In this document: positions 1 to 4,903 of the stretch, one piece after another
Position numbering within the stretch: position 1 is the first letter of the stretch
How the letters are laid out: every line of letters begins with the position of its first letter
Origin: JAXHUA01 sp034189695
Lineage (GTDB): Bacteria; Chloroflexota; Dehalococcoidia; E44-bin15
DNA: 5,402 bases
NCBI GenBank assembly: GCA_034189695.1
Contig: JAXHUA010000182.1
Coordinates: 1-5,402 of the forward strand
Direction: 5' to 3'
Made by a program: the position numbers and the translations under genes
Notes under the pieces: generated by a model
Told to the model about the DNA's origin: nothing
The model's input: only the letters and a program-made list of their open reading frames with translations
The model's database searches: none

Positions 1-53
1 CGGGTACGCCCCACCCCGAGAGTGCTTCGGCGCTTCGCGCCTCGCAATGACAA
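1..53. repeat. Right arm of a large intergenic palindrome, cut by window start
   Basis: The stretch matches the right half of the two large palindromes at 4544-4641 and 5047-5144: it shares the CGCCCCACCCCGAGA start, the TGCTTCGGCGCT core and the CCTCGCAATGACA end. The left arm (TGTCATTGCGAG...) would lie before the window begins. It is non-coding and in the same orientation as the copies at the other end of the window. Confidence 0.8.
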
Positions 54-210
54 AGGGGGCCGCGCCTCGCAATGACAAAGGGGGCCGCGCCTCGCAATGA
101 CAAAGGGGGCGGCGCCTCGCAATGACATAGGGGGTGGGCCTCGCAATGACAAAGGGGGCCGCGCCTCCCAATGACAAAGGGGGGCGCCTCGCAATGACAG
201 AGAGGGCGCC
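40..210. repeat. Tandem array of about 25 bp, seven copies
   Basis: Seven head-to-tail units start at about 40, 65, 90, 115, 139, 164 and 187. Each begins CCTCGCAATGAC and continues with a G-rich tail (AAAGGGGGCCGCG or a variant). Units are 23-25 bp long, and the first two are identical. The repeated unit is the terminal part of the right arm of the large palindrome found elsewhere in the window, so the array looks like local expansion of that arm. Two further spaced copies of the same 12-mer occur near 4629-4665. It lacks spacers and is not a CRISPR array. Confidence 0.9.
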
Positions 211-239
211 AGGGGAGCGAGGACAGGTTCCGCTCCCGC

Positions 240-307
240 GTGCGCTCGGGGCTGTTCATGCCCCTCACTTCGCTCGGGACAAGGTTCGACGGGGTCACCA
301 CGAACGG
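240..307. repeat. Degenerate copy of the GTTCGAC...CACGAACGG intergenic element
   Basis: This segment aligns to 4711-4801 and 5214-5304: the GTGCGCTCGGGG start, the TTCATGCCCC and CTTCGCTCGGGACAAGG core and the CACCACGAACGG end are all shared. It lacks about 23 bp present in the right-hand copies between GTTCGAC and the CACGAACGG end, where those copies carry a nested CCTGAGC..GCCGAAGGG element. No gene is supported in 211-335; the rest of that stretch is low-complexity GC-rich sequence. Confidence 0.7.
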
Positions 308-335
308 CTGGAAGGTCGGCGCGCGGCGCGGGGCG

Positions 336-376
336 AAAAGGGAGGGCCCCGCCCCCTTCGGGAAGGGCAGGGCCCT
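336..376 (-). terminator. Candidate intrinsic terminator after the secreted-protein gene
   Basis: Read on the minus strand, about 50 nt beyond the stop codon of the 910-aa gene, there is a strong inverted repeat (376 down to 343). An outer 7-bp AGGGCCC/GGGCCCT helix continues through a G-U pair and GCCC/GGGC to at least 12 bp, closing near a small CCCG loop after a 2-nt G bulge. A TTTT run (339-336) follows five bases after the stem. The U tract is short and displaced, so termination strength is uncertain, but position and stem stability fit the end of the operon. Confidence 0.55.
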
Positions 377-424
377 CATCTCTGTCACCACGCTAAACGG
401 GTACTGCGTGCGCCGATGCCAGGG

Positions 425-3157
425 CTACTCCCATGGCGGGAACGGCGGGTCGAAGCAGTACCACATCATGTCGCGGTACTCGAAGCCGTTGAACAGCGCG
501 CCCGGATAGTTCCACTGCCTGAGGTAGCACCCGTAGTCGTTCCTGTACCACGTGGTGCTGCTCGGCGTGAGCTCTGCCGGCTCGGGAATCCCGTTGCCGC
601 CGTCCTCGTCGACCGACCCGTCATTGTCGTCGTCGTAGAAGTTCAACGGGTCCTCGTCCGTGGCGCCGTCACCGTCGTCGTCCACGCCGTCGGCGTCAAC
701 CCAGGCGTAACCCTCGACGCGGTATGCGTCCAAGGTGCCGAGCGGCACGGTGATGGACTCCAGCGCCGTACACATGTAGTAGCTGGAGCTCGGCGTGGAG
801 ATGGTCGACGTCGCGACCGAGATCCACGAGTTGCCCACCGCATACGGCCATCCAGCGTTCCCGCTAACTGGCATCACGCCGAGCGTCCATAGGTACAGCG
901 TCAGGGGACCGAGCACGGTGGTCACGTTGTAGATGGTCTTCCAGTTGAGCATGGTGGTCTGGCTGTTGTAGAACTGGGCTCCGGTCACCTTGATGGTGCT
1001 CAGCATTGGGTTGTATCGCACCGGCTCGTTCGGTGCCCAATTCGAGTCGTAGAACGACGTGACCTGGCGGAACGTCGGGTCAGGCAGCACGATGGTGAAG
1101 TCGCCCACGACCTCGGGGTGGCCCTCGGGGAGCCACTCGACTGTGTGCATTGCGTAGCGGTCGTTGGAGTCGGGCGGGTCCGCGGGCGTCTTCGGCGACT
1201 TCCACCAGAAGACGTCGTAGATGCACCAGCAGCACGGCTCAGGAACCGGAGCCGTCATCTCGTGACAGCACACGTTGACGCTGTGGTCCTGCCCGTCCAT
1301 GTGCACCGATACACCGGCGCAGCTAGCCGGGTCAAGCCCGTCGCACGCGCAGTAAGGCTCATCAACCTCGACGCCGTCGCAGATGCACATCTCTGGCGTC
1401 TGCGGCGTTATCGACACGTTGGTGCAGCACGGCAGGTCAGTGAACACCTGTGTCGCCCCTGCCAGCACCGTCACCGGCGCGCCGCCGTCGATGCTGACAT
1501 CGACCGGGCAGCAGCCGCACGAGTTAACCGTCAGGTCGGCAGCCGGTTTGAGGTTGCAGTTGGCCGACACCGTCTTGTCCGTGCCGTCCATGTGCACCTG
1601 GGCGCTCCCGTTCGTGGACGAGTCGACGCCGCTCCAGCTCACGAAGTCGCAGCACTCGTCGCTGTCGTCCGCCGTGAAGGTCACGGTGGTGCAGCAAGTG
1701 ATGTCCTGGAACGTCGCTGACGTACCCGCAGCCACGGTCTGGTTGACAGGTGCTCCCACTGTCACGTCGCAGCAGCTCTGGGTCTGGTCGACCGTCAGGT
1801 CGGACTGGAGAATGCTGCAGAAGGCGGTCACCGTCGACGTCCCGGTGATCGTGATGTCGTGCGCCTTGGCGCCGGCATCCGACCACGAGTCGAACTGGCA
1901 GCACGCGTCGCCATCATCAGCGGCAACGTTCAGCACGTCGTTGAACTCCAGGCCGGGGAAGGTCTCGCTCTCTCCCGCCGCCACACTGCCGGTCGCAGCA
2001 CCGCTGACGCTGATCGGGCAGCAGCCGCTGGAGACAACAGTAAGCGCGTACGTCTCGCTCGTGCAGTCCGCGGTCACCGTCTTGTCGGCGTCCATGGTCA
2101 CGCTGGTCGACTGGTTGTCGTCGGCGGTATCACCGATCCAGCCGTTGAAGGTGCAGCCGCCGGAGCTTACCGCGTCCAGGGTCACGACCGCAGGCGAACC
2201 TGCCTCGCACGGGACGCTGAAGGTGTCGCTGGAGTACGCGGCCACCGTGTGGTTCACCGGCGCTCCAACGTCCACCGAGCAGCAGCTCTGGCTCTGGTCA
2301 ACGGTCAGGTCGTACGAGGCGGTCGCGCAGACCGCGGTCACCGTCTTGTTGCCGTCCATCAGGACGCCATGCGACTTGCCGCCGGCATCGGACCAGCTTA
2401 CAAACTCACAGCACGGGTCGGAGTCGTCAGCCTCCACAACGACGGTGGTGCCCTCACGGATGTCCGCGAAGGTCTCCGTGGCACCAGCGGCCACCGCGCC
2501 CTGTCCGACCACCGTGATCGGGCAGCAGCCGTCGGAGACCACCGTCAGGTCGTAGTAAGCGTAGGCCGCCTGCTTCTGGTTCAGGCTGAACTCGATGTCG
2601 AAGCCGCAGATGTCGGTCATGATCTCGTTGCCGACTTCGCACGGCACCCACCAGAAGATCTCCAGGCCGATGCAGCTATAGGCATCAAGGTCGCCCAGAA
2701 TCCAGTTGATGCACTCGATGTCGGTGAACGCTCCCTCGGCGATCTGCGTCTCGTAGCTGCCGTTGTCATCGAGGTCGACGCTGATGCGCATCATCAGGTT
2801 CTCGCACAGCTCCCCGTTGCCGGGGCCGTCGGTGGTGTCGACGTCGGACTCGGGCTCGGCGATGCCGTTGTCATCGTTCTCGGTCATGGTGAGGTGCAGG
2901 TCGGCCTCGCCGTCAACGCATCCGGTGTTGCACAGGTCAATCTCAACCGTTGCCTCATCACAAGGCGCCACACACTCCACTTCGAAGAACGTGGCCACAT
3001 TCGGGTCGTCGAACCCGTTGACCTTGAGGTCGAGGGTCCCACCGGCGAAGTAGTTGTCGTTGCTGTGCTCGTAGTCGCTGAAGTAGGCCCACGTGCCGGC
3101 ACCAACCATCGCCGCCACAAGACAGATCAAGAGCACGCTGAAAAGCACTTTCTTCAT
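425..3157 (-). CDS. Large secreted SipW-dependent TasA/camelysin-like protein with Cys-rich InlB-B-like repeats
   Basis: The 910-aa product is a predicted exported structural protein. Residues 1-24 form a signal peptide (MKK, hydrophobic run, then VGAGTWA-YFSD) very like that of Bacillus TasA (VGGGTWA-AFND); cleavage after A24 is inferred by analogy. The FAGGTLDLKVNG that follows is also typical of TasA/CalY proteins, and residues 25-196 look like that domain. Residues about 201-631 hold five modules of 76-92 aa, each with a DLTV-type strand, a Cys-Cys pair, usually an F-x-SW-S core, and a final KTVTAxC-like strand; this resembles divergent InlB B-repeats with the last Phe replaced by Cys. 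Residues 632-910 form a C-terminal beta-rich domain (VPLGTLDAYRVEGY ... TTWYRNDYGCYLRQW) interrupted at 821-856 by acidic DDDGDG and DDDNDG motifs that probably bind calcium. There is no LPxTG motif or C-terminal membrane segment. The ATG overlaps the signal peptidase stop (ATGA) and has a perfect Shine-Dalgarno. A matrix, fibre or surface role is inferred. Confidence 0.93.
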   Translation of the reverse strand: MKKVLFSVLLICLVAAMVGAGTWAYFSDYEHSNDNYFAGGTLDLKVNGFDDPNVATFFEVECVAPCDEATVEIDLCNTGCVDGEADLHLTMTENDDNGIAEPESDVDTTDGPGNGELCENLMMRISVDLDDNGSYETQIAEGAFTDIECINWILGDLDAYSCIGLEIFWWVPCEVGNEIMTDICGFDIEFSLNQKQAAYAYYDLTVVSDGCCPITVVGQGAVAAGATETFADIREGTTVVVEADDSDPCCEFVSWSDAGGKSHGVLMDGNKTVTAVCATASYDLTVDQSQSCCSVDVGAPVNHTVAAYSSDTFSVPCEAGSPAVVTLDAVSSGGCTFNGWIGDTADDNQSTSVTMDADKTVTADCTSETYALTVVSSGCCPISVSGAATGSVAAGESETFPGLEFNDVLNVAADDGDACCQFDSWSDAGAKAHDITITGTSTVTAFCSILQSDLTVDQTQSCCDVTVGAPVNQTVAAGTSATFQDITCCTTVTFTADDSDECCDFVSWSGVDSSTNGSAQVHMDGTDKTVSANCNLKPAADLTVNSCGCCPVDVSIDGGAPVTVLAGATQVFTDLPCCTNVSITPQTPEMCICDGVEVDEPYCACDGLDPASCAGVSVHMDGQDHSVNVCCHEMTAPVPEPCCWCIYDVFWWKSPKTPADPPDSNDRYAMHTVEWLPEGHPEVVGDFTIVLPDPTFRQVTSFYDSNWAPNEPVRYNPMLSTIKVTGAQFYNSQTTMLNWKTIYNVTTVLGPLTLYLWTLGVMPVSGNAGWPYAVGNSWISVATSTISTPSSSYYMCTALESITVPLGTLDAYRVEGYAWVDADGVDDDGDGATDEDPLNFYDDDNDGSVDEDGGNGIPEPAELTPSSTTWYRNDYGCYLRQWNYPGALFNGFEYRDMMWYCFDPPFPPWE
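1265..2557 (-). repeat. Five intragenic repeat modules, order A-B-A-B-C
   Basis: Within the secreted protein the modules map to about 2324-2557 (A1), 2063-2317 (B1), 1817-2053 (A2), 1556-1804 (B2) and 1265-1540 (C). A modules begin LTVVS-x-GCCPI; B modules begin DLTVDQ-x-QSCC and contain VGAPVN-x-TVAA. A1 to A2 and B1 to B2 are offset by 168 and 171 codons, so a two-module unit of about 0.5 kb appears to have been duplicated. Module C is more divergent, richer in cysteine (CIC, CAC, NVCC), and lacks the F-x-SW core. Confidence 0.85.
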
Positions 3158-3840
3158 TTCGTCTCACCTCCTTTCCAGTGTAGATTTGCTTTTCTGGGTT
3201 TATCCGTCCTCGTCGCTCCTCTCGGAGCGCGAGGCTTCACCCCTTCAGTAGTAGTGGTCGACCTGGCCACGGTCGACGGCCTCGGGCCTCCCGCGCCAGG
3301 ACTCGCCCGCCTCGCCCGTGCCGGCCCCACCCTCGGCGGAGTGTCCCCGGTCCCCTTCGCCGCAGCCTTCTCCCGCGCCGGCCGCCTGAAGATATCGAAC
3401 ACCAGGTAGCCGATGAGGAGCAGCGCCGGGACCACGATAAGCACCATCCAGCCCATGGGCGTACGGGCGAACCGGGATACGTAGCCAAGGTAGGGAATCC
3501 TGAATAGCAGCACGCCCTCGACGCTGGAGAAGGGCACCAGCCACGGGTCGACATCCTCGAGGGCGTCGCCCTTCGTCTGTATGCCCCCTTCCTCTATCGA
3601 TACCACCCGGTGGGCGATGGAACGTTCGTCCTGAACGAATCCTATAACCATGCCGGGCTGGAGCTGGCTGATGTCGGAGACCGACTTCATGATCGCTACA
3701 TCGCCCATCTCGAGCGCGGGCTTCATGCTCTCGCTCCTGACGATCTTGGCATCGTGCGTCGGGGAAAAGACGAGGAAGGCAATGCTGGCGGCGAAGAGGA
3801 CGGCGATGCCGACCACAATGTAGGCTATGACTTTTTTCAT
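3154..3840 (-). CDS. sipW: Signal peptidase I, SipW/ER type, with basic C-terminal tail
   Basis: This 228-aa membrane protease should remove the signal peptide of the adjacent secreted protein. From the chosen ATG: residues 4-25 are a transmembrane segment; SESMKP gives the catalytic Ser38 in the S-M-x-P box, followed by MGD; AHRVV supplies His77, the ER/archaeal/SipW-type general base in place of the Lys of LepB enzymes; TKGDALEDVD (89-98) supplies the conserved acidic residues. Residues about 131-150 form a second membrane segment, and 151-228 are a Pro/Arg/Lys/Ala-rich tail, probably cytoplasmic and unusually long. A GTG 13 codons upstream (3879) is in frame, but the MKKVIAYIVV start fits family signal-anchor length; the ribosome site is weak for either start (GGAACGGG directly precedes the ATG; an AGGAG lies 17 nt away). 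The stop overlaps the next start by 4 nt, implying coupled translation. The family is clear; exclusive pairing with the neighbour is inferred. Confidence 0.9.
   Translation of the reverse strand: MKKVIAYIVVGIAVLFAASIAFLVFSPTHDAKIVRSESMKPALEMGDVAIMKSVSDISQLQPGMVIGFVQDERSIAHRVVSIEEGGIQTKGDALEDVDPWLVPFSSVEGVLLFRIPYLGYVSRFARTPMGWMVLIVVPALLLIGYLVFDIFRRPAREKAAAKGTGDTPPRVGPARARRASPGAGGPRPSTVARSTTTTEGVKPRAPRGATRTDKPRKANLHWKGGETK
3164..3174 (-). promoter_or_regulatory. Perfect Shine-Dalgarno for the secreted protein, inside the signal peptidase gene
   Basis: Minus strand reads AAAGGAGGTGA, fully complementary to the canonical 16S rRNA tail, with 9 nt between GGAGG and the ATG at 3157. It lies in the last codons of the signal peptidase (Lys-Gly-Gly-Glu). 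The upstream gene has a much poorer site, so the secreted substrate is probably made in large excess over its peptidase from one message. Confidence 0.9.
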
Positions 3841-3885
3841 CCCGTTCCGCAACCCAACTCCTGCAACTGCGTCAACCACACACGA

Positions 3886-3930
3886 AAGAAGGCCAGCCGC
3901 TCCGGCACAGGCGACGCGGCTGGCCTTGTT
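3886..3930 (-). promoter_or_regulatory. 15-bp-arm stem-loop in the signal peptidase leader; possible attenuator
   Basis: Arms 3886-3900 and 3916-3930 pair over 15 positions with one mismatch, including a perfect 10-bp GGCCAGCCGC/GCGGCTGGCC core, around a 15-nt loop. On the minus strand the A-rich side (AACAAGG) pairs with CCTTCTT, giving terminator-like geometry with the pyrimidine tract inside the stem. It sits about 45 nt before the chosen ATG. It may be a terminator or attenuator, an RNA-stability element, or a protein-binding palindrome. Confidence 0.6.
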
Positions 3931-3957
3931 GACAACCCATTTGCCTTGTGGTATACA
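3929..3957 (+). promoter_or_regulatory. Sigma-70-like promoter reading away from the operon
   Basis: TTGACA (3929-3934), a 17-bp spacer and TATACA (3952-3957) match the consensus at 11 of 12 positions, predicting a start near 3964 on the plus strand. No coding gene follows. Such a transcript would run through the 3997-4028 hairpin and toward the 4083-4104 stem, convergent with the minus-strand RNA. It overlaps the GTATAC palindromes, so it might instead be part of an operator. Confidence 0.4.
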
Positions 3958-3996
3958 CCACGTACGTATACGGGTGCTGCGTGCGCCTGATGCCCT

Positions 3997-4028
3997 GGCC
4001 CCGGTGAGTCACCACCTCATGCGGGGCC
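3997..4028. other. Strong hairpin in the leader
   Basis: GGCCCCG (3997-4003) pairs with CGGGGCC (4022-4028), and GTGAG (4004-4008) pairs with CTCAT (4016-4020) with one bulged G, leaving a 7-nt loop. It can fold in either strand's RNA; one G-U pair on the plus strand becomes A-C on the minus strand. Function unknown. Confidence 0.55.
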
Positions 4029-4076
4029 GCTTCTTTTCCGGTTCAGCTACTGCCTGGTGTCATGCACCTCCAAGAA

Positions 4077-4104
4077 TTAAAAAAACCGACCCTGCGGTCG
4101 GTTT
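4077..4104 (-). terminator. Intrinsic terminator of the structured RNA
   Basis: A perfect 9-bp stem (4083-4091 with 4096-4104; AAACCGACC/GGTCGGTTT) closes a 4-nt GCAG loop. On the minus strand it runs into seven consecutive T (4085-4079) and then AATT. On the plus strand the tail is only TTTAGC, so termination is chiefly of minus-strand transcripts. Confidence 0.88.
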
Positions 4105-4332
4105 AGCAATGGCTCCACGGAACCCAAGCTACCAAGTACAGGCTCCGCTTCGCTGCCCCCGCTTTCGAAGTCAAAGAGCTAGAACCTCGGTCTCGAAGAG
4201 TGCGCCTGGCACTTTGATTGGGATCTAGCGTCTCGCGCTGGATCACTGTTCGTTTTGTCTTCCGTGAGCCTGCCGGCTCTGGAGTCCCGGATAACCTCGC
4301 TTACTGTAGTCGAATATCGGCTACTTCAGCGA
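4078..4332 (-). ncRNA. Putative structured non-coding RNA of about 255 nt, family unknown
   Basis: The RNA is inferred from a perfect consensus promoter ending 7 nt upstream and an intrinsic terminator at its 3' end, with no credible reading frame between. Successive hairpins in RNA order are: 4332-4297 (TCGCT/AGCGA, an internal loop GAA opposite AGUA, then GUAG/CUAC and CGA/UCG); 4291-4261 (TCCG/CGGA and GAGCC/GGCUC); 4244-4222 (nine pairs interrupted by one mismatch, loop CGAGA); 4213-4199 (AGUGC/GCACU); 4124-4111 (GGUUC/GAGCC); then the terminator. The GAA/AGUA loop matches the bulged-G (sarcin-ricin, loop E) motif. I did not find hallmark motifs of RNase P RNA, tmRNA, SRP RNA or T-box leaders, nor a convincing 6S closing stem. 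It could be a trans-acting small RNA, or a riboswitch-like terminated leader for the signal peptidase operon that begins 237 nt beyond. Confidence 0.65.
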
Positions 4333-4338
4333 AGCTGA

Positions 4339-4368
4339 ATTATACCACACGCATTTCTGCCTTGTCAA
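4339..4368 (-). promoter_or_regulatory. Perfect-consensus sigma-70 promoter of the structured RNA
   Basis: On the minus strand TTGACA (4368-4363) is followed by an 18-bp spacer and TATAAT (4344-4339). Both hexamers match the housekeeping consensus exactly, which is striking in GC-rich DNA. The predicted start is near 4332. A short inverted repeat TTCAGC/GCTGAA (4325-4339) touches the -10 element and the start point. Confidence 0.88.
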
Positions 4369-4543
4369 GTGGCCATTCACGCCTGGCGCCGACGCGCAGG
4401 CTGCCGACGCCTCGGCGCCACGAGCACCGCGGCGAGTGCGAAAAAACCCCCTCCCTCTAACTCCCTCCCGCCAGGGGAGGGAGGACTGGGGCCTCCACCC
4501 CACCATCCGCCCTGTCGTCGCGAGCGCAGCCGCAGGCCCCACC

Positions 4544-4641
4544 TGTCATTGCGAGCGCAGCGAAGCAACCCCGGCGGTGCGGTGCGACCCAGATACGCCC
4601 CACCCCGAGATTGCTTCGGCGCTACGCGCCTCGCAATGACA
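4544..4641. repeat. 98-bp imperfect palindrome, copy 1
   Basis: The outer arm TGTCATTGCGAG pairs with CTCGCAATGACA, and the inner GAAGCAA pairs with TTGCTTC, around a loop that contains GGCGGTGCGGTGCGACC. Unpaired CGCAGC and GGCGCTACGCGC segments separate the helices. The element belongs to a widespread kind of intergenic palindrome whose translations give spurious CHCERSEA-type peptides. Confidence 0.85.
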
Positions 4642-4836
4642 AAGGGGCCTGGCCTCGCAATGACATAGGGGCGTGGCCCGGTGACGGTGGAGCGCCCGCG
4701 CGTAGCGAGCGTGCGCTCGGGGCCGTTCATGCCCCCCGCTTCGCTCGGGACAAGGTTCGACAGGCCTGTCCTGAGCTTGCCGAAGGGCTCACCACGAACG
4801 GAAGGGGTGCGGCTGAACACGAACGGCACAACACAT

Positions 4837-4869
4837 CCGTTCGCCCTCAGCCTGTCGAAGGGTGAACGG
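4837..4869. repeat. CCGTTC/GAACGG palindrome, copy 1
   Basis: CCGTTC at the left pairs with GAACGG at the right, and CCCT with AGGG inside, around a CAGCCTGTCGA centre. An identical copy lies 503 bp downstream. It is non-coding and one block of the composite repeat. Confidence 0.75.
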
Positions 4870-4881
4870 TGGAGCAAGCGT

Positions 4882-4903
4882 GTCCCCTCTCCCTTGAGGG
4901 GAC
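4882..4903. repeat. GTCCCCTC/GAGGGGAC palindrome
   Basis: Perfect 8-bp arms (4882-4889 and 4896-4903) surround a 6-nt TCCCTT loop. The next copy begins at 5385 and is cut off by the end of the window. It can form a stable hairpin on either strand but has no adjacent gene here to terminate. Confidence 0.75.

Larger units (their letters stand above)
3841..4077 (-). other. Leader region between the RNA terminator and the signal peptidase
   Basis: This stretch of about 237 nt has no convincing gene. It holds two inverted repeats (3886-3930 and 3997-4028), two GTATAC palindromes at 3951-3956 and 3966-3971 joined by CGTACG, and a plus-strand promoter-like pair (3929-3957). I found no clear minus-strand sigma-70 promoter in it, so the operon may be read from the consensus promoter near 4339-4368 through a leaky terminator, or from a promoter of another type. 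Confidence 0.5.

Noticed and set aside
40..210. CRISPR array
   Set aside because: The units abut with no unique spacers, and no cas gene is present.
134..892. Plus-strand open frame of about 252 codons starting in the left tandem array
   Set aside because: It runs from repeat DNA into the antisense of the secreted-protein gene and resembles no protein.
1383..2555. Plus-strand open frame of about 390 codons antisense to the repeat modules
   Set aside because: Its apparent repeats mirror the modules of the true gene; it has no signal, domain or ribosome site of its own.
1859..3409. Long open frame on the plus strand (about 516 codons) opposite the secreted and signal peptidase genes
   Set aside because: It is antisense to two well-supported genes, spans their junction, and its product is a low-complexity Val/Ala/Arg/His-rich sequence typical of reversed GC-rich coding DNA.
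3841..3879. GTG start 13 codons upstream for the signal peptidase
   Set aside because: It would add a non-conserved VDAVAGVGLRNG lead before a normal MKK signal-anchor start and has no ribosome site; it cannot be fully excluded because the ATG site is also weak.
4045..4076. Tiny leader peptide on the minus strand (GGAGG then ATG, six codons)
   Set aside because: The spacing from GGAGG to ATG is only 3 nt and the peptide has no regulatory codon run; it is probably chance.
4281..4300. RNase P RNA conserved region I (GAGG...TCCGGG.CTCC resemblance on the minus strand)
   Set aside because: The match is imperfect, the partner conserved region (ACAGAA..GGCTTA) is absent, and about 255 nt is too short for a usual bacterial RNase P RNA.
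4078..4332. tmRNA, SRP RNA or T-box leader identity for the structured RNA
   Set aside because: There is no tRNA-like 3' end or tag frame, no GGAAGGAAGCAGC-type SRP loop, and no AGGGTGGnACCGCG T-box sequence.
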